A stretch of 64,000 nt of DNA from Tigriopus japonicus (Eukaryota > Arthropoda > Copepoda > Harpacticoida > Harpacticidae). The stretch lies in NCBI GenBank assembly GCA_010645155.1, contig JAAGOF010000055.1, forward strand, positions 1,258,241 to 1,322,240. The letters run 5' to 3'. Of this stretch, positions 41,501 to 51,898 are shown one piece after another. Numbering within the stretch: position 1 is the stretch's first letter; every line of letters starts with the position of its first letter. The notes beneath the pieces are model-generated. The model saw nothing but the letters and a program-made list of their open reading frames with translations, did not search any database and was not told the origin of the DNA. A program made the position numbers and the translations under genes.

Positions 41501-44500
41501 TCATGGGAATCATCTTCTTGTTTCCCCATTGACGGAGGAGCAGGAGAAACCGAAGCGACAGGGAAGTGTTTTAGCATGAAAAGTACCAACACTTCCATCT
41601 GATTCAAGTCTTGGCTTGAGGTCACATTACACACTCTTGCCATGTTTGGTTGTCTTGAGGGATATAGTAGACTGACTTCATGAAGAGGCATCGACATGAA
41701 TTGTCGCCGTGCAGAGATCCTATCAAATGATGTTCTGGAACAAAAGAAACTCGAAAATTGAGAATGCGAGACAGATCTCGAGGTTGTTTGCAGTGCCAAG
41801 CCAAGCCAAAAAGGTGTTATGGACGAGACAGTAGGTAAAATGTTGTTGGGATTAGGGGGGTTAGTGGAGTTATTACTATTCAAAATAGGATCCTAGAAGA
41901 CTAGGACAAAGTTGGGTTAAATGTTGAAGTAGTTCGAGATTTCAGTGAAGAAAAGTCAAAGTTGAATAAAAATGCTCGATTAAAGAAGCTCTTATAGTTT
42001 GTCTTCGCAAAGGTACACTAGAAGCATGCTTCGAAAATTGACATCAACCGCATTTTAAGCCTGTAAAGACGTTCAGTACCTAGATTTTGGTTAAACATCT
42101 TCGTAGAAGCTAACTTTCGTGAAGCTCTATTTTAGAAGCCCGTGAGTGTTAGAAATACCCCCAATAGGTGGAAGTCAATGGTTGAAGTATGCTTGAAGAC
42201 AACTCCAAACAAAAAGCATACGATCCAACATCTCTTGTTAAAGTATACTCTTGTTGTTGATCAAATTGGGTATACTCTTTTACCCAAAACGTCACAATGT
42301 CCTCCAAATTTACTTTTGTCTTGTCTGTAAGGGTTGTGTTTCAAGTTCATTTTTTTGTTCTTTTGGAGGTCTTGGACCTCATCTCAAACATGATACGCTT
42401 CTTCTTGTTTTCTGTAAAAGTTCACATTCTCAAAAAAATAAATCAGTTAAAACAATTCGACCGAGCCATAATAAAACAGTCCAAATCTGTTTTACTGAAC
42501 TATGCGCAGAAACTAGCCATCATGCTTTTTTTGGTGAAAAGACAACATACAGTATAAATAAGGTTTCATTTCCAATCTAGAATTTCAGGAGTGAGCTCTT
42601 TTTTTTAAATAGTGGACCTGAAAGAATTTGCCCACATGAAAAATTGAAGAGCTTAACCGATTGATTTGTATCGTTTTGTCATGTTTAATGAAAATTATAA
42701 AATTGCCAAATTCAGGATGAATTACATATTATTCTGTATGTGGTGCCCGTCCATACAGGGCCAGGCAGAATTAATCAAACAGTAGAATTAAGATCATGAT
42801 TAAAACCCTCGGTTTGATCCGCAATTGCTAATGATAGGTTAAAAACATAACAGGATTGAGGAAAATTGTCATGGAACCCTGGACAAGGTGGCAAAAAGAG
42901 GGTGAGGATTCCCTCGTTGGTCAAGGCCATCATTACCTTTAGGATCACATCAAATCCGGCTTGATCCATGAACAAGATGGCCAAAGACAAAAATATGTTC
43001 CCATAACCGTTGATCGGATCGTAAAACAAGGCCAACAAGGTCAACAAGGACCACTTTTGGCGGTTGATGAAGCAGCATGGGATGATATCCATGAAGAGGA
43101 ATATGCGCGTGTTTGTTGTGACATTGATGTCAAGACAATCAAAGCGGTGGATTGGCCCAAAGGGGGACATGACAAAAAATATTCCATTATCCTCTTCGTT
43201 TTTTTTTTCGTTTTTTTTTTCTTTAGTTTTTCATTTCTTTTTTTTCCTGTACCAATACCCTTTATACATTTTCAAGTGTCCCGGGTGGTCCCAAACAATA
43301 AACAATAAATGAACAATATAATGTAAGATCTTGTCAGAGGATCACAAGGTCGTATTGACCTTGTTGGCAATGAGTTATTTCACAATATTCATGCATGTTT
43401 CTCTAATTCTGCATAGCCTTTAAAAAGTACCCGTGGTGTGTTAAGAATTCCAAACTGGGAACGCCGTATAAAAAACTAAAAAAATTGCCATTGAGAACTA
43501 AAGTAAGAGGACAAAAATGATTTTACTCACTTTGGAAAATTCAACGAAGAAATCGCCAAGAACATGAAATGGAATGAGGGTCGGAGAAATAAAATACAAA
43601 TATTAGAATCAATAAAAAATTAGCTCGATTAGCAACAGATAGGTTTCTTCATGAATCATAAGCTCGCCAAAAGCAAAAGTGTCGAATCCCGACGATTTCG
43701 CATGGTCACTATTTTCCAAAATAAAACTTCTGGGCCAGGATTTTATTCTGCCGAGATTGATCAAAAGTCTAGATGTGACAAAAGGTTCAGGCCCATTTAT
43801 ATCCCTTTTCAGTAGTACAGGCAATGCAGAAAACCCATTGTTGACCTGAACTAAGGACTTGAGAAAATAACAGGAAGGAATCAAACCGAATCGCTGTAGA
43901 TGGTGTGATGAGGGATGCTCGTTGCCATTTCGCATCCATCTCGAGCTCAGTTTCCGCCCCAAAGTACCATTCTCTCTCTCTTTCTTTCTCTTTGGCCTTG
44001 AGTGACTACCTCCTTGTTTTGCAATTGTCGAGTTTCTTGCGCTTTGGGGATCGACCACCATGGTGAATGCGAATGGATATGAGCTCATTTTCCCTCCAAG
44101 TTACGTAGTACGTTCAGAAAACTCGCTCCAAAGCCAAGTTCTCATCCGTTCTCGACGGGTTGCCAATCCAACCCCACGAGGAACACAACACAACAAACCC
44201 TAATAGGAACGCCTCGGAATAAGAATAAGGTTGGCTTTGAAGTAGGAGAGGGCCTTTTCTGAAAAGGGGAGTGTAAGGCTGGGATATATTCATTAAACCT
44301 TGATGATTTTTATTATGATTTTCACTTGGTTTTCAAGTGTTGGATTGCTAGATTACTGACGTTACTTTCCAAATTTGGATGGCCCATTATTTTTCTTTGG
44401 TATGAGCTCAAAGCAATTAATTAGCTTTTCGTATCGCTTAAGAAAGGGAAATGATCTGAGTGAAAATAGTACCCTAGTTTAGTGGATGCACGATTTTTCT

Positions 44501-45918
44501 GGAATGGAAATCTTGTTGGGTAACTCCTAATTTGGTGACAAGATGTGTTTTAACTTGCATGAATAGTTGAAGTCGAGTTCCAAAGATTGAATAAATACTG
44601 ACATTTTCCATGTTGTGAGTTTGTGCCTTCTTATATTAGATGAAGCAATTCCATATTACTTTTAAGACTTTTGTCTTTCTATTAATAATAATTAGGTAAA
44701 ATGTTGGAAATAACGATTTACAACAGTTAGGAGTCAATATATTGCATAAAATACTATCCCTTGAATTTGGAGAAAGATTGAAACTATCTTTCAGAAACTT
44801 ACAAATGCAAACAAAACTATCTTTGACAAAATAACAATTACTTACATTTACGGCCAGGTGAAAAGAAAGGTTGTCAGGGTGGCAAAGTGAAACTGTTGCC
44901 TTCTTTAGTGATATATACATTTGATGCTTTTAAATTGTGCCAAGAAGGCTCTATTTAAAAAACTCTGGAAGAGCCACAGTGTGGATATAATTTTGTGGGT
45001 TTTGGGCACCCCAAATTAAGTTTTACAATAGGGTCCTTGATAGCAACACTGTTGCCACCCCTAAAATATTTGGTACCCAACCTTTGGGGCTGTGTATTTA
45101 CTTTGGCAATTAACTGATGGAATGGCTGAACATGGCGTGCTCTAAACTGTTGCACACGCTCAATACGTATGTAAAGAGAAAATCGGCTTCGTGGAGAAGC
45201 AATAGATGATGATCTGAAGGTATGATGAGCACATGGGGGAAGGAAAAGGTGAATCATTTCAAAGCGTAAATGATCCCAACAACCTCCTCATTACCCATAC
45301 ATCGGCATACCACCCACCACAATACAATGGAAAATGATGAGGAATGACAGAACCAGAGTTCAAGAGGGTTCTTCGAAATCACATGTTCTTTTTCAAGGGT
45401 TACATAACGATCAGAGGACAAAACCTTGTTACACTTGGGACTCTAGGGTCAAAATTGTTCCATTTATAGAACTTGTTTCAAAGGATTGGATTGGGAAACT
45501 GTGACCGAAGATGGAAGATGAGAAAGGGAAGAGGCAACAAAAGGTAATTTCATGAGCAAATTTTTCAAGGATTTTCCCCAATGTGTAACGACGTTTCTCA
45601 TAAAACAGTCGGTGGTAAAACGCGCCTCAAATGCCAATCCGTGTCGTCTTCGCTTTACAATAGATGGAATTGGCTCAATTAGTCATTACTAGGATGCCTC
45701 GTCTGCCTTCTTTTAGGTATATGTCTATAATGAGCAATACACGCAACACTCCAACAAATGAACCATCCACAAAGAGCACTCCTAGAAAATGGGCTCAGGA
45801 AACTAACACAGGGTGCAACAAAATTATTAGGTAGGACCTATGTTTTGTGAGCGGGGATTCATGCTTTAAGTAATATACTTCATCAATTGACATTCATCTT
45901 TTTTGAGTCTTTTTCACC
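38572..45918. other. 7.3 kb without a confidently recognisable gene
   Basis: Two minus-strand frames look somewhat exon-like (41464-41734 and 42775-43170; both treated as findings). A long T-rich tract lies at 43197-43247. Otherwise I see no motif, RNA gene or repeat family here. Confidence 0.35.
43197..43247. repeat. T-rich low-complexity tract
   Basis: About fifty bases, nearly all T on the plus strand, with scattered C, G and A. Confidence 0.8.
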
Positions 45919-46280
45919 AGGGTTGGTCAGGAGATTATCCCCGGGATCCAGGGACAGGATTTTCCAACTAAAAAAAGAGATAAACGGGATATTCTGCACC
46001 TTTCTAAAAAGTTATCTTTTTAAGATCTCGGGACGGGATTTCCTTATTTAAAACGGGATTCCCTAAAATTTTAAAGCTTTTAAAAAGTTAAAATGGCGAA
46101 AATGAAGGAAATATTTTGCAATGATATTGTAACTTTGCCAAACTGTATGTTTCCAATTTCTAATGCTCTTAGGGCACAAATCAAAATTACGATATTTCTA
46201 CCATATTATAGAAAATCGAAAATCCCATAAATCACGGTTAATCACGGTTTTCTTCAATAAGACGGAATTAAACCAACCCT
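45919..46280. mobile_element. MITE-like element, copy B (uninterrupted)
   Basis: A 362-bp element with the same termini as copy A (AGGGTTGGT at the left, ACCAACCCT at the right). It is collinear with copy A across the AT-rich interior, including an AAAATG(G/A)C(G/A)AAAATGAAGG stretch. It has no reading frame of note, so it is probably non-autonomous. The flanks (TTTTCACC and ATTTTTAA) show no clear target-site duplication. Confidence 0.75.
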
Positions 46281-48352
46281 ATTTTTAACACTCTCATGCC
46301 TCTAAGATGACGCTATGTTAATTTTAGTTTCTATGAAGCAGATGTTTAACCAAACAATTAGTCAAATAATGCCTCAATTAACAGTATTAAAATACGCTTG
46401 AAATCAAGTAGGGAAGCAAGCATGCTTGTAGTTTGCCTTGGCGCAGACAAAACACACAAGCTATTCGATTCTCCCAGTTTACTCTAGGCCAAATTTTAGT
46501 ATCTTACCAAAAATGCCCAAAAATGTCACAACTCCAATAATAAACTAAGAAATAATTCCACGAATTGCTTAGATTTTGGACGTAAATGTGATGCACTTTA
46601 GGAACGTGCAACTCGTTCGCTTTAAATATGATTTGTAAATTGGAACATCAAATAAACAAGTTTAGCTCCTAGAAAGGGCATTACGGTGCTCTTGTGTCCT
46701 GGCGATAATGAATCGAAAACAATTTAACTTTTTTTTGCCATTTGTGAGGTAATGAAATTTTGGAAAGCAAGCAAAAAAAAACTAATTGCGATTCCGATTG
46801 GTTTTGGGGCTTATAAAATGTAAATTGTACGTTTTATTCTAAGCAGAAGCAGTCAAGCCACCCTGTAGGAGTGAAACAGTGGAAACTAAATGGCTTGGCA
46901 ACGCTGAATGGGCACACTTTTGTTGGTTTTAAGCGTTTTACGATGCCTCATCATGTAAATGAACATCATTTTTCTTGACGAGGATGGGCTGGAAACGAAT
47001 TTCTATCGAGACAATGACCTTGGTGCAAGTTGTGGGTTTCATGGCTCACGAGCATGCATATTCCAGATTCTTCAAGTAAAACGATTCTGTTTCAATCAAA
47101 ATCAAAAATATAATTGAAAGGCATCAAAAAGAGTTGAAACCATCAATGAAGAGTTGATTATATTTGGACCCGCAAGAAAAAAAATCTCTAATCAATCAAA
47201 TTTTTAGCTCCCTGCACTTTTTACGTGCAATGTTAATAACAATGATATTTCCTACGTTAGAAATATCTTGGATTCATTTTTTCCTCTGACCCTGATTATT
47301 TATTTTTTGCTTGTTTACTTATAGCCGCTAAAAAACCTGGTTCTAAATAAAAACAAATTATTGGCTAGAAAACTTTAAATACACGTGACTAGACGGTAAG
47401 CATTAAGCAAACTGACATTTATTTACAAGCAAATATAAAGATTAGTTGATCAAAAAACACATTAATGAAAAACGTCCTTGGTAAAAGTTTCAAAAATTTA
47501 TTGGAATGGAAATTTACTTGTTTAGAGTGTAACCGTAGATACAGCTTCAGATTATGCCAGATTATCAACTACCCACCTGTGATACCACTGTTTGTAACCC
47601 TGAAATGATGCTTTCTCGCTCGTCAGGAAAAAAATGGCGACTCAGTTTTGGAGGTTTTGTGAGCACACAATTTATTCTTCCGTGTTTGGTCCATCCCGTC
47701 CATAGAAATACTTCAATGAAGAAACTTACCCATTATGCGAGAATACTTATGATAATGGGATGAGATGAGCCCTTGAAGACAATGACAGTCTAGAGAAGCT
47801 TTCTAGAAAATTGGAGCTGCCTGTTGAGGGCATTTCCCAAAACATCCCCAGCTTGTCATTCTCATTTGTGGCTCACGAGATGAGAAAGAAAACTTCCGAA
47901 ATTGGCCAAATTGCATGAGATCAAAGGCGTTGTTGAAGTCGTTCGATTGAGTCACATGATGTTGGATGAGCTGGTTCCTCGAAATCACCACTTGAAATAA
48001 TGCTCAAATTTCCAGATCTGCTCAGCCCTCTGGACCTCGTGGCAACTGAGGAAAATGTGCAAGATTTCGACTTGACACAATCTTATTTATAATAACTGGA
48101 TTTTTTCCACTAGAGCTCATGAACAGCCTGTATTTGCACACACTTTACACAGGCTTTGAAGTCGGGCAATCGCACTCGGTTTTCTTAACGTCTGGATTTG
48201 AATCCAGCTAAAGAGAGTGAAAAAACTTCCCCAGAGAGGACGGTGCTAAAAACAATTTTGGTCCACTTCTTGGGCAGTTTACATAATCCTTTGCGATGTG
48301 TTCGTTGGCACATGTTTGACGAGATTGCCACATCGACCTATTCATCTACGAG
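46281..48352. other. Gene-free AT-rich stretch
   Basis: No exon, RNA gene or repeat copy recognised on either strand. Confidence 0.4.
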
Positions 48353-48655
48353 GGAAAAACCAAGAAGCACGGAAATCATGGAGTGGGAGGTTAGCAAAGA
48401 AAATTATGATTTCCAGCAGAAATGAATCTTCTGCAAATGAGACCTGGCTTGCATTAAGAAGAACGCGTATTTCAAATTTTAGCCCAATCGAATGCCGGAG
48501 TGAAAAGTTATGCCTTCTCAAACTTATGTACTGAAGAGAGCATAGAATGAATAAGCTCATTGGCAGAAAAACGTAATTGAATTGTTCTTGCTGGAAATCA
48601 TAACTCTCATTGCTAGCCTCCCACTCCATGATTCCAGTGCTTCTTGGAACCACTT
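48353..48655. repeat. Inverted duplication with about 70-bp arms
   Basis: The plus-strand stretch 48353-48425 reappears in reverse complement at about 48584-48655, roughly 85% identical over the best part (shared core ATCATGGAGTGGGAGG). The arms are separated by about 160 bp. Read outward from each arm, both give similar peptides (RSTEIMEWEVSKENYDFQQ and RSTGIMEWEASNESYDFQQ). It may be an inverted-repeat element or a relic of a coding repeat. Confidence 0.65.
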
Positions 48656-48723
48656 ACCACTTTTATGAATTGGTACGTCCTTCTCCAAAGTGTATATTTT
48701 AATGACAACATGAGTTGTCATTA

Positions 48724-48751
48724 TTAATGAGATTAACATTAATCTCATTAA
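48724..48751. repeat. 13-bp palindrome with 2-nt loop
   Basis: TAATGAGATTAA and its reverse complement flank a CA dinucleotide, with one further pairing base on each side. It could extrude as a short hairpin. Confidence 0.7.
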
Positions 48752-49207
48752 AATCCTTGAAATTTGGTGTACAAAAGTGTTTTTGTTCCATTTTGCTGGC
48801 CAATTTCAAATTTTGACACATTAGTTGAAGCATTGGTTTTGTGTTAACCTAAATTGAGATAAGGCAAATTTTACGGTCTCCATGGCTCAGACAAAACCCC
48901 AAAAACTTCAGGTTCAAATGTGTTGTGCTTTCAGGGAATGGCCAATATGGACACACTGCCAAATATCCCGTTTTTTGTGCAATATCCAATTTGGGTTAGA
49001 ATATCGCTCGAAGACGTGATTTCTTGTACATTGAGTTAGGGTGAATTATTCTGTACAGACCTTGTACATTAGAGACTGGATCAAATGAAACCAAAAGTAC
49101 ATTCAAAATGCCCCCAATGATAACAAATGATTGGAAGATGAATACAAATAAAATACCAAAATATTACAATCGATAGAAGAACGGTTGGTTTCATCAATCA
49201 GAGTTTA

Positions 49208-49855
49208 TTTGTTTTAGGTAGGAGACATTTTGACCTTCAAATGATCTGCATATCAAGCTCGAGAAGAAGCTATGCAAACGCTTGTTTGCTTGTTCAATGA
49301 GACTTGTTCAAGTCGAAGAGAATCGTGGTCTAAGTAAGTACATACATAGAGTGAGAGCGTGGGCAGCCTAAAATAAGAAATCAGTCATGTGGTTGGGTCA
49401 GAAGTCATCGCAATTGAATCATGTTGGTGCTGAGGCAGCATTCTCCTTCTATAACCCTAAAAGTTGTAATTGCTGCCCAGTTGAGCAATGAGATGGCAGT
49501 TTTACCATCGCCAGAAACAGATTTAATTGCAATGCTAACGAATCAAATTGAATCAAGTCTCTAAGCTGACTAGCCAGAAATAAACTCTTTGGGTAAATTG
49601 TTCTTTCCAAAGTCCCTAAATCATGCTTGGCAAAAAAGACCTCATTCATCGGTTTGATTGAACGAAATGCAAAACAATACAGTCAACACCAAACATCAAA
49701 TTGTCACAGTGTAGTTCTCTAATTATCGTCTAATGGTTGCAAGAAAAAGATGCGATATCTGAACTAACAGCTCAGTACTACACATACACATAGCTTCTTC
49801 TCGAGCTTGATATGCAGATCATTTGAAGGTCAAAATGTCTCCTACCTAAAACAAA
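49208..49855. mobile_element. Element or inversion bounded by a perfect 67-bp inverted repeat
   Basis: 49208-49274 and 49789-49855 are perfect reverse complements (67 of 67 by eye), separated by 514 bp of unrelated, gene-free sequence. Long identical terminal inverted repeats suggest a recently active MITE or foldback element of 648 bp, or a recent inverted duplication. No target-site duplication is certain (TTTAT occurs near both outer flanks). An assembly artefact cannot be excluded from the sequence alone. Confidence 0.65.
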
Positions 49856-50592
49856 CACTTTATTCCTTGGATATGAATTTAAGACAATCGTAATAAATAA
49901 GGGTGAGGAATAGGCGAACTTGGGGCAAAAAAGAAGTAAACGGTAACGAAAGATGCAAATCTTGGTGAAATTCTTATTTTGCAAGTTTTCTCGAGCCAGA
50001 GAGAGCTTTTATGACAACCTAGTACCATGAATCATCATTCGAAAAAATTAGTTTTTTTATGTTTTTCGAATCTTTTCATTTGATTTTTTACCCCCATGCG
50101 GAGTCAAACAGATATCACTTTTGAAAAGTTGCTGATAAAATGATCTGAAAGAATCACTTGTCGACTAGTAACAGAAAAAAACTGTACGACCTGGTCTACT
50201 AGAACAGAAACTGAGCTTTGGATATGTGTTTGCCAAATTACATTGTTTTGTTAGATTGTAGAAGAATATCCTGAGAGCGGTACCGTGTTTCAGTAAAATT
50301 TTGGACAAAGCACCTCTAAACGTCCTTCCTGAGACTTTTGAATAAAGCCCGTTCTAGAGAAACGACCATGCCAAAAATCCTGGCCATCTGTGAACATCCT
50401 CACAAGGAAATTGGCATGGCCACCAAAACCGGATACGGGCAGATATCGATCGACTGTTTAAGTATCATTTTTGAACTCGGATTGACTAGTTGGTTCCTAA
50501 TGGTATATACTTATGATATGCGTTTTTAAAGCTGACCTTTTACGATTTTGTTGTAAGCAACAGATTTCAACTGCTCTGTAGTTGAAAGAAGA

Positions 50593-50619
50593 TTCTACTC
50601 AATCACCAATTGAGTAGAA
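50593..50619. repeat. Short hairpin, 11-bp arms
   Basis: TTCTACTCAAT pairs with ATTGAGTAGAA across a 5-base loop. A near-duplicate of about 18 bp (GCAAATGTTA-TGAAATT) is repeated in tandem just downstream (about 50634-50671). Confidence 0.6.
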
Positions 50620-50873
50620 TTGCAACTGTTAATTGCAAATGTTATTGAAATTGCAAATGTTACTGAAATTACACCTCCTACCAGGACAAAGCTTGTATTT
50701 ATGAGAATCTAAGAGAATAAGCTATTCGAAAATGTACGTCTCACTGATATTAAACGATAGAAGCAGGCATGAAAAAACGCTTGTGTTCGATTATCTCGCC
50801 TATTTTTCAAAATTTTCATTCATCATAGAAGAAATGTTGGGTCATGAAGAAAATGGCTGTATCTTTATATGTA

Positions 50874-51465
50874 CACCCTGACACGAAAGTTGTGTCGTAG
50901 TCATACTTTGAGCCTAAAAATAAGGGCAATGCGTGGACACTTTGGCGCAATCAAGCCACTCGTGTGCCCCAACAAGTGCCTAGACTATTTTTGAATTAGT
51001 TATAATGTAATTTAAGGACAAATAAGTGACAAATTATTCCTGGAACAGCAATTGTCAACTTGATGTCTGGCGTTTTCTTTTTGCACGGTTCCATCTGCCT
51101 TTAAACCGTTGTGAAATAATAGTGAATGGCGGGAATCAAATTTTACTCGGTTTTGGAGAAAGAAGATTAGTTTTGGAACACCTCTAACCAAAAATAACGC
51201 GAAATATTACTATCCGTCATAATTCAAGAGCTCATAGAATCTCAACTGTTCATCAAAATTTTAGGCAAAAGGAAGACACCTGAAAAAGTGCGTAAAAACG
51301 TTGAGCCGTCCACACTTTCCACTTTGGTCGATAGCATCCCAAATATCATTTTCGAGGAAGAAGAGACTAGTTGGGGACAGATTGCATGTCAAGTCGTTCA
51401 AATCTGTTCTTATATAATGAAAATATTTTGGTTCAAAATTACGACAAAACTTTCATGTCAGGGTG
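50874..51465. mobile_element. 592-bp element with TA flanks and about 27-bp terminal inverted repeats
   Basis: The left end CACCCTGACACGAAAGTT and the reverse complement of the right end CACCCTGACATGAAAGTT match 25 of 27 bases, with weaker pairing beyond. Both ends are flanked by TA (50872-50873 and 51466-51467), the target duplication of Tc1/mariner elements. There is no intact transposase, so it is probably a non-autonomous or internally deleted copy. A possible solitary end (GTGTCAGGGTG) occurs at about 60692. Confidence 0.65.
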
Positions 51466-51898
51466 TACGTAAAAAGTACACATTTTTGTATTTTCTGCCC
51501 CCTAAACTAATACACCTTTCAAGGTTATAGCTTTGATTAGGACTAGGTCTAGTCCAAATTGTATTTTAACCATTTCTTTTGTGAAACGCACTCTTATGTA
51601 CAACATGAGTATTGTTTAGAGTACCGGAAAAATGAGCTTAGTGATAGGAATTAGCTACCATTTTCAAATGTTTGGAAGGCATTTGTGACGTTGTTGTGAG
51701 CGATCTTTCCAAGAATGGTGATCCTGGAAATAGGCAGGTTACTTCATTGTGCTTCTTCGACTTGATCCACTAGATAGGAGAGTACATAAAGTCTTTAAAG
51801 CATAGGACAAATGTGTGAGGGACAGCATAACTAAATTGGGTCCTCAGAACAAATGGTATCAATTTAGAATATAAAGATATCACGGGCAGAATCAATAT
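51466..51898. other. 3' flank of the esterase gene
   Basis: It should contain the esterase 3' UTR and cleavage site. I find no AATAAA close behind the stop codon on the minus strand. No other feature is visible. Confidence 0.4.

Noticed and set aside
43609..44088. 159-codon minus-strand frame
   Set aside because: No motif recognised; the frame closes at a stop with no matching splice site, and it could not be joined to the frame at 42775-43170.
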